This document shows, piece after piece, positions 8,900 to 17,873 of a stretch of 64,000 nucleotides of DNA (positions within the stretch are counted from its first letter, which is position 1; each line of letters opens with the position of its first letter). The DNA is from Erythrobacter sp. F6033 (GTDB taxonomy: Bacteria > Pseudomonadota > Alphaproteobacteria > Sphingomonadales > Sphingomonadaceae): positions 2,356,001-2,420,000 of the forward strand of contig NZ_JALKAZ010000001.1 in assembly GCF_023016005.1 (NCBI RefSeq), read 5' to 3'. The notes under the pieces are model-generated. The model was not told the DNA's origin, searched no databases, and saw nothing but the letters and a program-made list of their open reading frames with translations. Both the position numbers and the translations under genes were made by a program.

Positions 8900-9529
8900 A
8901 TGGAGGAAGCCAAGCCCGATCGCGCAACGCGGACCCGAAACGCCTTGCTAAATGCCGGGTTTGAACTGCTGGCGGATCGTTCGGTCGAAGCGATCCCGAT
9001 TGACGACCTCATCTCAGCGGCTGGTGTGGGGAAAGGCAGCTTCTTTAATCACTTTGGTGACAAAGATGGCTTCAAAGCCGCCATCGCCATACACATTCGC
9101 GGCGAAATCGAAGCGCAAATCAGCCACGCCAACTCTGATGTCGAAAACCCGTTGGAGAGATTGGTTGGCGGCATGCGAGAAGTCACGAAATACGCGCTTG
9201 AGAACCGTACTCGGACCTTGGTCCTCCTACGGATGAACGCAGGCGCGACCACAAAGGACTATCCTCTCAACGAAGGGATCTTCGCAGACATCGAGGCGTG
9301 CTGCGCCGCTGATCTAATCAGGACGCAAAGCGTGGAAATGGCTGTTCTCTATTGGCTCGGGTTGTGCGTCGCACTGATGGCCCTCGTTGTTGAAAATAGC
9401 CTCTCACAGGCTGAAGCGGCTGGAAAACTGCAAGAGATGATAGTCCTCGGATTAACCGGCTTGGGAACGCAAGAAGCGTCGACCCACACCATTGCAAATC
9501 AGTCAGCAAGCCTCCTGAAACATGGGTAG
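8900..9529 (+). CDS. TetR-family transcriptional repressor
   Basis: A 209-residue protein with an N-terminal TetR helix-turn-helix: RTRNALLNAGFELLADRS, then IDDLISAAGVGKGSFFNHFGDKDGF (about residues 12-60). The C-terminal ligand domain is helical and diverged. It is divergent from the catabolic operon, 88 bases away, with a double palindrome in the gap. By family precedent it represses the operon and itself, and is released by an aromatic substrate or ring-cleavage product. The effector is not known. Confidence 0.9.
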   Translation: MEEAKPDRATRTRNALLNAGFELLADRSVEAIPIDDLISAAGVGKGSFFNHFGDKDGFKAAIAIHIRGEIEAQISHANSDVENPLERLVGGMREVTKYALENRTRTLVLLRMNAGATTKDYPLNEGIFADIEACCAADLIRTQSVEMAVLYWLGLCVALMALVVENSLSQAEAAGKLQEMIVLGLTGLGTQEASTHTIANQSASLLKHG

Positions 9530-10068
9530 CGCGAAGTGCCCCCAGTTCGGTCATATTCCGATAGCTCAAACTGAGGTCGATTGCGGATCGTCTGCTTTGA
9601 GGAAAGCCCTCGCTTAAACAGCCCGTTTCAATTCCGAGGTGCAGCGTCTTTGCTACGGAGGTCAGAGGCTTTCTCGATCAGCTCGAATAGCGGCAACAAT
9701 TTCAAATCGTCGCGGCCGTCCGCCGAAAGTGGATAGCCGTTTGACAGACCGACACTGAAACCGACCTTGCACGTCGCGCCATTCTTATGAAGCCGGAGCT
9801 GTCGCTCATCGGATGCGTGCTCAATCCGTTTGCCCCTTCGGGTCGAGCGTTTCCAGCAATGTTCAACCGGCGCGTCAAAACCACGCTAAATTCCATTGCG
9901 ATAACGCGCTTTCCCGTTGATCTTGGGACGAAAAGCGGACCCGTATCGGTCTGTTAAAATAGACCCAAACCAGATCCAGGACAGGCATCATTCGCTTATG
10001 GCGTCAGGAATGGCATAGCGAGTGCGCTCTGCTAAAACCACATAAGTGCTTGTTCTTTTTATATTTTC
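9530..10068. other. Intergenic stretch without a supported gene
   Basis: About 540 bases between the TetR stop and the kinase stop, which are convergent. The only open stretch of note is a 64-codon minus-strand frame at 9702-9896 with no recognisable domain or Shine-Dalgarno. I see no RNA gene or strong terminator hairpin. It may be a decayed gene. Confidence 0.4.
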
Positions 10069-11916
10069 TCAGCGACTTCTTTTGTACGGCAACCAAAGCG
10101 TGATTTGAGTGCCACTGCCGATAGAACTGTGGCGTCTCAATACACCATGCAAAGCTTCGGCCCGCGCATTCATGCTGGTCAACCCTTTGCCTTGAGACAC
10201 GGTGTCCGGAGCAAAGCCCACACCATTATCGATTATATGAACTTCGACGCCAGATACATCGTCATGCTGCGCTTCCTTGCATCCGATACTCATCACGCTC
10301 GCCTTAGAGTGTGCGACCGCGTTGCTTATCGCTTCTTGGAAAATCCTGAGGACGTGAAGGGCATTGGTCGCATCGAGCCATGGCAGGTTGCCGCAAGGCT
10401 CCACCTCCCATTTGCATTCGATCGCAGCCGCTTTCAAATCTGCGGCCATTCGGTGTCTCAAATTCCCAATCAGAGCAACGACATCGCCCTCAACTGGCTC
10501 CAACGAGTCGACAGTCAATTTCAGGTCGTTGAGAGCATTTGAAAGGACTTTCACCGTGCTGCTTGGCATGTCTTGCTGCCTTGCAACGGCCAAAGCGGTC
10601 ACCAGGTTTGAACCTATACCATCATGCATTTCCTGCATTAAACGGCCATGCTCCGTCGCAATAGCTTGCTCAACACGCAATTGCTGCCGCGCCTCTTCAC
10701 TTTCGGCAAGTTCGGCTCTTGTTTCTGCGATCCGGCTCTCAAGCACGGTGTTAGCATTTTCAGCACTGACGAAAGCATCCAGAGCACGCTTCCCGAAGGA
10801 TAAAATGAACGCGAAAGTATATAAAAACGGCATGAAGACGCTGAGATAGATTGCCCCACCTGACCCGCCATATTGGTAGGCTGCGTAAATATCGATGATC
10901 GCAAACAACGGAGTGGCAGCCATAGCCAATCCCAACGCACCATATTCCAGATTACGATTGCGCCACAGACTAGCTATGCCGACTAACGCCATGGCAACAG
11001 ACAGCAGGAACGACCATAAATAGTACACTGTCCAATCCAAGCCTAAGACCTTTTGGATGACAGTGATCGACAGCGCCATCACGAAAAAGCCACTTACAAT
11101 ATTTTGAACATGGCGAGCGCGGATAAAGTAAAAATAGAATGCCAGCGTGGACCATGATCCATACAACGAAGCGTTCTCGGAAATATCCGAGAAGAGCTGT
11201 AGATCGAATGGAATATCCTCGGCGAAGAAATGATAATATCGCGCGAACCAAAAAAATGTTGAGAGCGCGAGGAACAATAGCTCGATTTCGTGCCTGCGCC
11301 CGATCCAGAACAAGAACACCAAAACGCCGAGCAAAAGCATGGTGTAATTGGCGATTTGCGGCGCGGTGATGCGCCAGAAATACTGCGAACTGTAATAGGA
11401 TTGAACAGCCGCACTGTCGCCGACCATTAACCGCCCGACTCCAACGGACCCTTGCGATACTGTCCGAATTTCAATCGTATTTGCGCCCTCCTTAAAGGTG
11501 CCTGGGGCCAAAGAGATAAAATAGGGACGGTTCCAAGATAACTTTTTGTTACTCACATCTGCGAAGTTGCGAAACACTTCAGCATCGTTGATCAGCACGA
11601 CAAACTGGTCGCGCGTACTGATCGTATAAAGCGCCAACGGGCCATCAGGGAGGTCAGTGCGTTCAATCTGGAAGCGCCCTGTTACCGCGTGATAGTCACC
11701 AAATTTCCAACCCTCCCAATTGATCTGATAGACATTGGGAGTAGCGGCGGGTGCAAAGCCGCTCGTCGGCGCAATTTTGCCGGGGGCCATGCTGTATTGA
11801 CCTTGAGTGAATTCGATAATCTGACCATCAGAATGCTCAAACTGCGCAAAAGCGCTCGGCGCAGCAAAGGCCGGGGCGCCCAAGATCAAAAAGCAAAAGA
11901 TGATGAGCCGGACCAT
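10069..11916 (-). CDS. NarL-type sensor histidine kinase with DISM-like membrane sensor
   Basis: I place the start at the ATG ending at 11916, where a signal peptide (MVRLIIFCFLILGAPAFAAP) begins, rather than at upstream codons inside the regulator gene; the protein is then 615 residues. A periplasmic beta-rich region (about 25-180) is followed by about seven transmembrane helices (190-375), as in 7TMR-DISM sensors. A coiled coil (about 385-420), a HisKA_3 dimerisation region with phosphoacceptor H431 (LMQEMHDGIGSNL) and a HATPase domain with N532 (EAISNAVAHS), DNGVGF at 563 and GKGLTSMNARA complete it. It lies 20 bases after its response regulator. By context it may control the secreted lectin-like proteins at 12777-16096. 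Confidence 0.9.
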   Translation of the reverse strand: MVRLIIFCFLILGAPAFAAPSAFAQFEHSDGQIIEFTQGQYSMAPGKIAPTSGFAPAATPNVYQINWEGWKFGDYHAVTGRFQIERTDLPDGPLALYTISTRDQFVVLINDAEVFRNFADVSNKKLSWNRPYFISLAPGTFKEGANTIEIRTVSQGSVGVGRLMVGDSAAVQSYYSSQYFWRITAPQIANYTMLLLGVLVFLFWIGRRHEIELLFLALSTFFWFARYYHFFAEDIPFDLQLFSDISENASLYGSWSTLAFYFYFIRARHVQNIVSGFFVMALSITVIQKVLGLDWTVYYLWSFLLSVAMALVGIASLWRNRNLEYGALGLAMAATPLFAIIDIYAAYQYGGSGGAIYLSVFMPFLYTFAFILSFGKRALDAFVSAENANTVLESRIAETRAELAESEEARQQLRVEQAIATEHGRLMQEMHDGIGSNLVTALAVARQQDMPSSTVKVLSNALNDLKLTVDSLEPVEGDVVALIGNLRHRMAADLKAAAIECKWEVEPCGNLPWLDATNALHVLRIFQEAISNAVAHSKASVMSIGCKEAQHDDVSGVEVHIIDNGVGFAPDTVSQGKGLTSMNARAEALHGVLRRHSSIGSGTQITLWLPYKRSR

Positions 11917-11936
11917 TGGATCACGCCTTACCCGGT

Positions 11937-12629
11937 CTAACGTGAAAGCAAACCATGCGATGATGCCTCGAACAGCGCTTCTGCCCGGCTGTTCACCTCC
12001 AGTTTGCGATAGATATTTTTGATATGAGTGGCGACGGTGTTGGCTGAGATGTTCAATATCTCCGCACATTCGGCGTTAGAAAACCCACGCGCGAACATAT
12101 TGAGCACTTCGTATTCGCGCGCAGACAGCTGCGGGGCGCTGTGTGCATCGGTCGCATGATCTTGGCTGTGTTGATTGCCGCCCTCTTGCACGTCTTCTGA
12201 TTGGGAGGGTGCTTGCCTGATCTGCCCCAAAAGCTGGCGCGCAATTATCGGGCTGATAGGGGACCCGCCCTCCCGAATATTACGGATGGAATCCAAGCAT
12301 TCCTCGATGCGTTCATCCTTGAGCAGATATCCGCGCGCTCCCGCCTGGATTGCGCTAAGCACTTTGTTCTGGCTGGCGAATACAGTGATGACAAGGATGT
12401 CCGTGTCGCGTCCGCACGCCACTTCTTTACGGATTACATCGACGCCGCTGCCATCCGGAAGCCCAAGGTCGCACAACATCACATCATAGCCGCCCGCAGC
12501 AATAAGCGGCGTCGCTTCGGCTACGTTGGCGGCTTGGGCGACAACACGCATGTCACGTGACGCATTGATATTATCCGCCAATACCGCCCGCAGCACGGGA
12601 TCATCTTCAACAATTGCGACGCTAATCAT
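11937..12629 (-). CDS. NarL/FixJ-family response regulator
   Basis: The start is set at ATG 12629 (MISVAIVEDDPVLR), where the receiver begins and an AGGTG Shine-Dalgarno lies upstream; a longer open frame exists but has no receiver sequence. The protein is 230 residues. Receiver: acidic pair D9-D10, phosphoacceptor D54 (DVMLCDLGLPDG) and the lysine in GYLLKDE. A Gln/His/Ser-rich linker (about 130-165) precedes a LuxR/GerE HTH (LSAREYEVLNMFARGFSNAE...ISANTVATHIKNIYRKL). It is first in a two-gene operon with the kinase. A perfect 18-base palindrome in its upstream region is a candidate binding site. Confidence 0.92.
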   Translation of the reverse strand: MISVAIVEDDPVLRAVLADNINASRDMRVVAQAANVAEATPLIAAGGYDVMLCDLGLPDGSGVDVIRKEVACGRDTDILVITVFASQNKVLSAIQAGARGYLLKDERIEECLDSIRNIREGGSPISPIIARQLLGQIRQAPSQSEDVQEGGNQHSQDHATDAHSAPQLSAREYEVLNMFARGFSNAECAEILNISANTVATHIKNIYRKLEVNSRAEALFEASSHGLLSR

Positions 12630-12702
12630 CGTTTGCACCTCATGACTGGAACGGTGCCCTTCACGCCGCATTGGATAATCGCAGAAGAGCCTGTTGATGG
12701 CC

Positions 12703-12720
12703 ATCACCTGATCAGGTGAT
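12703..12720. promoter_or_regulatory. Perfect 18-bp palindrome, candidate response-regulator site
   Basis: ATCACCTGATCAGGTGAT is identical to its own reverse complement. It lies in the 147-base gap between the divergent response-regulator gene (start 12629) and the secreted beta-trefoil gene (start 12777). NarL-type HTH dimers bind such dyads, so it is a candidate for autoregulation and control of the secreted proteins. Confidence 0.55.
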
Positions 12721-12776
12721 TTCGTTCTGCGCAATTCATGGCATTCAGCGCATCGGGTAATGGACGGGAGCCTTCT

Positions 12777-14288
12777 ATGATTGCAATCCAGCGCACAAGT
12801 TCTTCGATAATGGCACCACGCATGATACTGTTGTCGATTGTAGCGGTATTTTTCCTTTGGACCACTGTCGCCAACGCGCAGTACATGCGGATCGAGAATC
12901 GCTGGAGCCGCGATTATGTCCACAACCAATATGGCAAAGCCGAAGCCGGCCCCATTCTTTCCAACTGGGCTAGTGCGAAATGGGCTGTCGAATCCGCTGA
13001 TGGAGGCCGATATTTCCGGTTCAAAAACGCATGGCGCGGCACTTACATTCACAACCAGAACGGCAAGCTGGAGCTTAGCGAGGCACAGCCGGGTTGGTGG
13101 AGCGCCATGTGGCAGTCCGAAGATGTTGGCGGTGGTTTTTTCCGGCTAAAGAACCGTTGGAAGGGCACATATCTTTACTTGGATGATGATGGATTGCTGG
13201 CCGAGGGAGAAATTCCCTATCCCAACTATTTGCCAGCACAGTGGCGACTTACGGAGCTTTCGGATCCGATCAACAATGTGAAAATAACTCCGCTTGAACA
13301 GCAGTGTTTCGATATGATCGATGGTGTAATTCCGCACAGCCGGGTGCCTCAGGAATTCTATAACTTTATCTTCAACTATGCCAAGGCCAATATCGACGGA
13401 TGGAGTAAAGCCCCGGGCAAGCTAACCTATGACCAAATGCAAGAAATGCGCGGCCAGTGGCTGCAATTGCAGCAAGGCAAAAATCTGTCGGTTGATTACG
13501 ATAGAAATTATAAAAAACGCGAAGAGGCAAAGCGATATTGTGTCGGTGTGCCCAACACGTACAACATTTCCAATCGGGTCTGGTGCTATGTTTCGAACCA
13601 GATAGCTTCCGCGAACAACCCTAACCGCAATTACGGGCCCGGAAGATGTCAAGATGAGCGGACGCCAGAGGAAATACAAGAGGAAAAAGACCGTGCTATT
13701 GCCGCGCAAAAGGCATATTTTTTAAGATTAGACGCGATACGCCATCCCTTGCTGTCTGATACGACGCGGCCATGCAATCACGGCGCGCTCACTCTTAAAA
13801 AAGGCAGTGGCGATCGGACACTGACCTTAAAGAATGAGTCGGACCGCACGCTTTTCGTGACGATTGTGGGCACAAATTACAATCGACTAAGTAAGGTCAA
13901 GCTGCCGCGATCTCAATTCTTCGTCGTTAGCCGTGGGCAAACAAAAATTGCGCGACTGCGATCGCCAGGCATGCGGACCACGACATATGAATTCACCAAT
14001 GTTCTGGTGTTTGACGATCAGATCAAATCAAACCGTAACAACAATCTGAATTGGTTTCGCCAAGCTTTCGTGGCTCTCAAAGATTACGCCAAATCGCAGC
14101 AATCCGACCTCAGTCAGCTTATCCAGAAAACCGTCAAGGATGTGGCTCTGGATGGCCGCGAACCGCCAACACCCACGCTTGAAAAGGTGATTGAGGCAGG
14201 GGTTGTGGGCATATCGGACGTCTGCACCAGCTCGACCTACGAGATGTGGGGCGCTGATGCACCGCTCTGGGTAACGCCAAATTATTGA
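12777..14288 (+). CDS. Secreted protein with N-terminal beta-trefoil (lectin-like) domain
   Basis: Start chosen at ATG 12777, which has a GGGAG Shine-Dalgarno and gives a 503-residue protein; an in-frame ATG at 12738 lacks one. A signal peptide ends near residue 34 (TTVANAQ). Residues 36-162 contain three repeats of about 42 residues with the core RxxNRWxxxYxHNQ/GTYIHNQNGKLEL...WxSAxW, a ricin-type trefoil pattern. The middle (170-350) is rich in charged residues and holds several cysteines. The C-terminal region (about 345-425) is beta-rich, after which comes a short helical part. I do not recognise the family of the C-terminal two thirds. It is followed by a second trefoil protein on the same strand and is divergent from a two-component system that may control it. 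A role in carbohydrate or surface binding is inferred from the trefoil only. Confidence 0.75.
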   Translation: MIAIQRTSSSIMAPRMILLSIVAVFFLWTTVANAQYMRIENRWSRDYVHNQYGKAEAGPILSNWASAKWAVESADGGRYFRFKNAWRGTYIHNQNGKLELSEAQPGWWSAMWQSEDVGGGFFRLKNRWKGTYLYLDDDGLLAEGEIPYPNYLPAQWRLTELSDPINNVKITPLEQQCFDMIDGVIPHSRVPQEFYNFIFNYAKANIDGWSKAPGKLTYDQMQEMRGQWLQLQQGKNLSVDYDRNYKKREEAKRYCVGVPNTYNISNRVWCYVSNQIASANNPNRNYGPGRCQDERTPEEIQEEKDRAIAAQKAYFLRLDAIRHPLLSDTTRPCNHGALTLKKGSGDRTLTLKNESDRTLFVTIVGTNYNRLSKVKLPRSQFFVVSRGQTKIARLRSPGMRTTTYEFTNVLVFDDQIKSNRNNNLNWFRQAFVALKDYAKSQQSDLSQLIQKTVKDVALDGREPPTPTLEKVIEAGVVGISDVCTSSTYEMWGADAPLWVTPNY

Positions 14289-14350
14289 TCAGGGCATGAC
14301 GTTGCCTCTGCGCAGCGCAATCCTGACCGACATTCTAACGAAGGGTCTTT

Positions 14351-16096
14351 ATGACGAACGAGTACATCAAAGAGCAAAGCAGCATCGCCGCAAGAATTCG
14401 GCGGACCATGGGCGCCAAATGCACCAAAAGCATCGGCCTGGCCTGTGCTTTGACCCTTGGCATGTCGATCAGCGTGGATGCGCCAGCCTTTGCCCAAAGC
14501 GATGTTCAGCGCATGAACGAATTGGCGCGGCCTCATGGCGCTCCAGGCGGCACATACACGGTCATTACAGTGCCGCCTGACGCCGATATTATTGGGGTGC
14601 GCGTCTATGCAGACGAGAATTCACGCGACCGACAAATCTATGGCATCAAATTGCGGTATCAGGACCCCGCCACCGGCGAAGCGACGTGGACAGCCACGAT
14701 GGGATCAGCTGCTGGTAAGACTTTCGAATTCACTCCGCGCGCCGACGAACGGGTCAATCGGATCAACCTTTGGACCCGCCGCAACGGTGCGCTCGCCGGT
14801 GTTCAGCTGGGCACCAATGTTCAAGGGTATGGTGTGTTCTCTCGCAATTTCGATGGACGGCGCACAATCGATATCGGTCGCAACCGCGAATTTGGCGGAC
14901 TGACAGCGCGCACCGATGGCCAAGTTTTACTTGGGCTTGGCATTATCGGGTTTGATCCCAGCAATCCATCGGCGAACACCGCATGGGCCAGCAACCCGCC
15001 GCGCAGCACTTCACAACAAGGCGCGCAAGGCGAACCGCGCGCGCCTTGGGAAACGAACCCGCCCCCAAGGGTCGCAGCAGATGATCGTGATCCAAGGCCC
15101 AGAACTTCCACAAACACTCCCACAAGCACCGGCGGCAATACCGGCCAAACACCGTCGCCGCGCGTGCCCGCGGCTCAGCCGCCTACCTCGCGGCCACCAA
15201 CAGTTGCCAGCGCTCCGCCAGCAAGCACTCCACCTACAAGCACACCGCCAACAACCACACCGGCGGATTGGAAACCGGATTTCGACGAATCGGTTGAGGC
15301 ATTCGGCTTGCATCGGTTCGAAAATCGTTGGAAACCCGATCAAAGAATAGACACGCCCAATGGCACCAGAGTGATTACCCGCGTTGCCCCCGATGGATAT
15401 TGGGGAGCGCAATGGGTTCTCGAACCAGTTGAAATGTGTTGCTTCCGAATTCGCAATCGCTGGACCGAGACCTATCTGGTCAACTCAAATGGCAGCGGCC
15501 CCGTCACATTGTCAGGCGATATTGAAGAAAATGATCGACGTGCGATATGGAAGATCGAGGGAGTGGAGAACGAACCGTTTCTCCGGTTCATAAACCTCTA
15601 CAATGATGCAACGCTCCATATCGAAAACAGCTCATTGGTGGCGGGAGGCGCTAGTAAAGGTTGGTTGTCTGCGCAGTGGAGCGTCAAAAAGCTGGACGGC
15701 ACCGACGTTTTAGATGGTGCATCCGAGCCTCCCCAGACAACCACGCCTGTTCCACAAACAAGCACGCCGCCTGTTCCAGCGACGAAACCACCTGCAATCC
15801 TCACACTCTTTCAAAACAGCGCGCTTTCGGTTCATTACAAGGTAAATTTTCAGGAGCCGGGCAAGCTTTGGGCGCGCGCCGCTGAAGAGAAGATGGTTCT
15901 GTTAGGTCAGAAACGGCAGGTGGTGATACCCCACGCTGCGCGTAACAGCGTTCGTGTGATTGTTTATGTTGAGAGCCTTCCTAAGGGTTCCGTGGTCTTT
16001 GACGAGGTGATTTCGCTTGATAACGGAAGGTGCATTTTGACCACGGGAACAGTGTTCTCAAACGAAACCCGACAGACAAATCTTGGCCAGTGTTGA
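14351..16096 (+). CDS. Secreted protein with jacalin-like and beta-trefoil domains
   Basis: A 581-residue protein with a GAAGGG Shine-Dalgarno. A long signal peptide ends near residue 49 (APAFAQS). Residues 55-200 resemble a jacalin-type beta-prism lectin (IIGVRVYAD, QIYGIKLRYQ, VQLGTNVQGYGVF, VLLGLGIIGF), which I call with moderate confidence. A Pro/Thr/Ser-rich linker (about 205-305) joins it to a beta-trefoil (315-448) with the same RFENRW / FRIRNRWTETYL / WLSAQWSV core as the upstream neighbour. A second Thr/Pro linker leads to a C-terminal beta-rich domain (480-581) that ends in Cys and has a second Cys near 561. The modular build with flexible linkers suggests an extracellular carbohydrate-binding protein. 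It is likely co-transcribed with the gene at 12777 (62-base gap). Confidence 0.72.
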   Translation: MTNEYIKEQSSIAARIRRTMGAKCTKSIGLACALTLGMSISVDAPAFAQSDVQRMNELARPHGAPGGTYTVITVPPDADIIGVRVYADENSRDRQIYGIKLRYQDPATGEATWTATMGSAAGKTFEFTPRADERVNRINLWTRRNGALAGVQLGTNVQGYGVFSRNFDGRRTIDIGRNREFGGLTARTDGQVLLGLGIIGFDPSNPSANTAWASNPPRSTSQQGAQGEPRAPWETNPPPRVAADDRDPRPRTSTNTPTSTGGNTGQTPSPRVPAAQPPTSRPPTVASAPPASTPPTSTPPTTTPADWKPDFDESVEAFGLHRFENRWKPDQRIDTPNGTRVITRVAPDGYWGAQWVLEPVEMCCFRIRNRWTETYLVNSNGSGPVTLSGDIEENDRRAIWKIEGVENEPFLRFINLYNDATLHIENSSLVAGGASKGWLSAQWSVKKLDGTDVLDGASEPPQTTTPVPQTSTPPVPATKPPAILTLFQNSALSVHYKVNFQEPGKLWARAAEEKMVLLGQKRQVVIPHAARNSVRVIVYVESLPKGSVVFDEVISLDNGRCILTTGTVFSNETRQTNLGQC

Positions 16097-16253
16097 ACGG
16101 TGATGGCTGAGATTCGGGAGTAAGCGGAATGGTCGATGTTCGCTTCCCACCCGAATTCAAGCCCGGTAAACTTCGCCAACGCGTTGTGCGGTCAAAACAG
16201 GTTTGCAAATCCACGCTTAGATGCAGCAAGCCTGTGATCGACGTGTTTTTCGC

Positions 16254-17729
16254 CTACGCCTGCGTCAGTGCATCCCTGACGCTCGCCATGTTGCGGCGAC
16301 TTACGGGCACGGTGCTGCCTTCGGACATTTCCAGACTCCCCGTGCCCGCGCTTTCGCGGGTCAGCGATTTGACGCAGGATGCGTTGACTATGTGGGAGCG
16401 GTGCACACGGATAAAGCCGTCCGACAGCTCTCGCTCCAGCGCGGCAAGGCTGGCATTGTACAGAGCGCTGCGTCCGCTGCGCAGGAACACCTCGACATAA
16501 TCGCCCGCCCCGCTGAAGCGCACGATGTCGCTGGCATCGACAAATTCGACCTTGCCATTGCTGGTGAGCTCAATCCGCTTTGGCGCACTGTCTTCGGCGA
16601 CCGGGGCCACGGTGAGATCGCCGCCGCGCGCTTGCTTGAAGAAGAGCCACAGCAGGCCCGCCGCGACCACCAGATAGAGCACGGTGTCGAGAAAGAAGCC
16701 GCCAAGCCAATAGATCGCCGCCGCCAGTGCCGCACTGGCTAGCGCAAGCCATGCTCCGCCGCGATTGCCTTGCCCGAAATATGCGGTGGCGCCGGCTATT
16801 CCTGCCGCGAGCAAGGCGGTGATCAAAACAAAGCCGGTTTTCAGGTCAAAGCCGGGCTGAAACGCGCTGATCCCCAGCATCACAGCAAGCACCGCCGCCA
16901 AGGCCAGCAGACGCCGCCGCGGATATGCACGGAACAGTCTAAGCAGTACGTACGCGACAAAGCTCAGGCCCAGACCAATCGCAAAGGTCAGGATCAGCGA
17001 CAGCCGCAAATCATGCAAAGGATAGGGATAGGGCATGACGTCGCGCGCCGCCTCGGCCGCGAGTTGCAACGCGGCGGCGAGCGATAGCGCTGCGATTAGC
17101 GCGGAACCCTCACGATCATCGCCGCGCAGGGACCGCACACCGAAGAACACAAAGCCTGCGGCAAACAGCCCCAATGTTATCATTGCGAACCATGTCGCAG
17201 GCCCGGGCTTGCGCGGATCACGATAGGGCGCAAGGGCAATATTGTGGATCGGCGAATTGAGCGTGATGCCGCCGTTCATCGAGGACAGCCGCAAGACCAG
17301 ACGGTTCTGACCCGGCTTCAGCGTGCCTTCCGGCACGAAGAACACAGCATCCATATCACCGGGCTTTTCGCTGCTTTGCGATACGCCCGGCCTGCCGTTC
17401 GTGCCAATCGGCACCCCATTGAGGGTCGCCTCACTAGAGGCCTTGGCGCTCACGAAAAGACCAAGCGGCCTAGTGCCTTCGAGCAGGGCTGGCTCTGCCT
17501 CAAACACGATTTCCGCCCACAACATCCGGTCTTGCGGGTCGGCCTGATAAAACAGGACAGATCGGCAATTCGTGCCTGCAAAATCCGGGGCCGCATCAGA
17601 GGACGTATCCGCATTACAAACCCGCGCGGGATGATCGATAAAGCTCTGATAATCCTGCGCCTGCACCTGCGCCTGTGCAGCGGCAGAAAACGTCAGGAGT
17701 GACAGTAAGAAGATTGCAAAACGCAGCAC
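16254..17729 (-). CDS. Membrane-bound LytTR-family transcriptional regulator
   Basis: I choose GTG 17729 (VLRFAIFLLSLLTFSAAAQA), preceded by AGGA, because the signal peptide starts there; the protein has 491 residues. A periplasmic region (about 25-170) with paired cysteines (C38, C55) and a jelly-roll-like sequence is followed by seven or so transmembrane helices (about 178-365), as in 7TMR-DISM sensors. A cytoplasmic LytTR DNA-binding domain occupies about 390-488 (KVEFVDASDIVRFSGAGDYV, DGFIRVHRSHIVN). Sensor and DNA-binding domain in one polypeptide make this a one-component, membrane-tethered regulator. It converges with the lectin-like operon. Its targets are unknown. Confidence 0.87.
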   Translation of the reverse strand: MLRFAIFLLSLLTFSAAAQAQVQAQDYQSFIDHPARVCNADTSSDAAPDFAGTNCRSVLFYQADPQDRMLWAEIVFEAEPALLEGTRPLGLFVSAKASSEATLNGVPIGTNGRPGVSQSSEKPGDMDAVFFVPEGTLKPGQNRLVLRLSSMNGGITLNSPIHNIALAPYRDPRKPGPATWFAMITLGLFAAGFVFFGVRSLRGDDREGSALIAALSLAAALQLAAEAARDVMPYPYPLHDLRLSLILTFAIGLGLSFVAYVLLRLFRAYPRRRLLALAAVLAVMLGISAFQPGFDLKTGFVLITALLAAGIAGATAYFGQGNRGGAWLALASAALAAAIYWLGGFFLDTVLYLVVAAGLLWLFFKQARGGDLTVAPVAEDSAPKRIELTSNGKVEFVDASDIVRFSGAGDYVEVFLRSGRSALYNASLAALERELSDGFIRVHRSHIVNASCVKSLTRESAGTGSLEMSEGSTVPVSRRNMASVRDALTQA

Positions 17730-17873
17730 TGCAATTCCTATAGCTTCCGATAAACGGGAAGTCCCCCCGCTCACCGATTAGAACCCCCCGTTAACAGATC
17801 GGCCCCTATTCAAAGCGCCGATTTCCGCCAGTTTCAGGCTCAATCCACGATCAACCAATCGGAAACAGCCGCA

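Noticed and set aside
9702..9896. Small minus-strand gene in the TetR/kinase gap
   Set aside because: 64 codons, no Shine-Dalgarno, no domain, composition unlike a protein.
16129..16742. Plus-strand frames opposite the LytTR gene
   Set aside because: The minus strand encodes a full sensor-LytTR protein with clear motifs; the plus frames are shadows.
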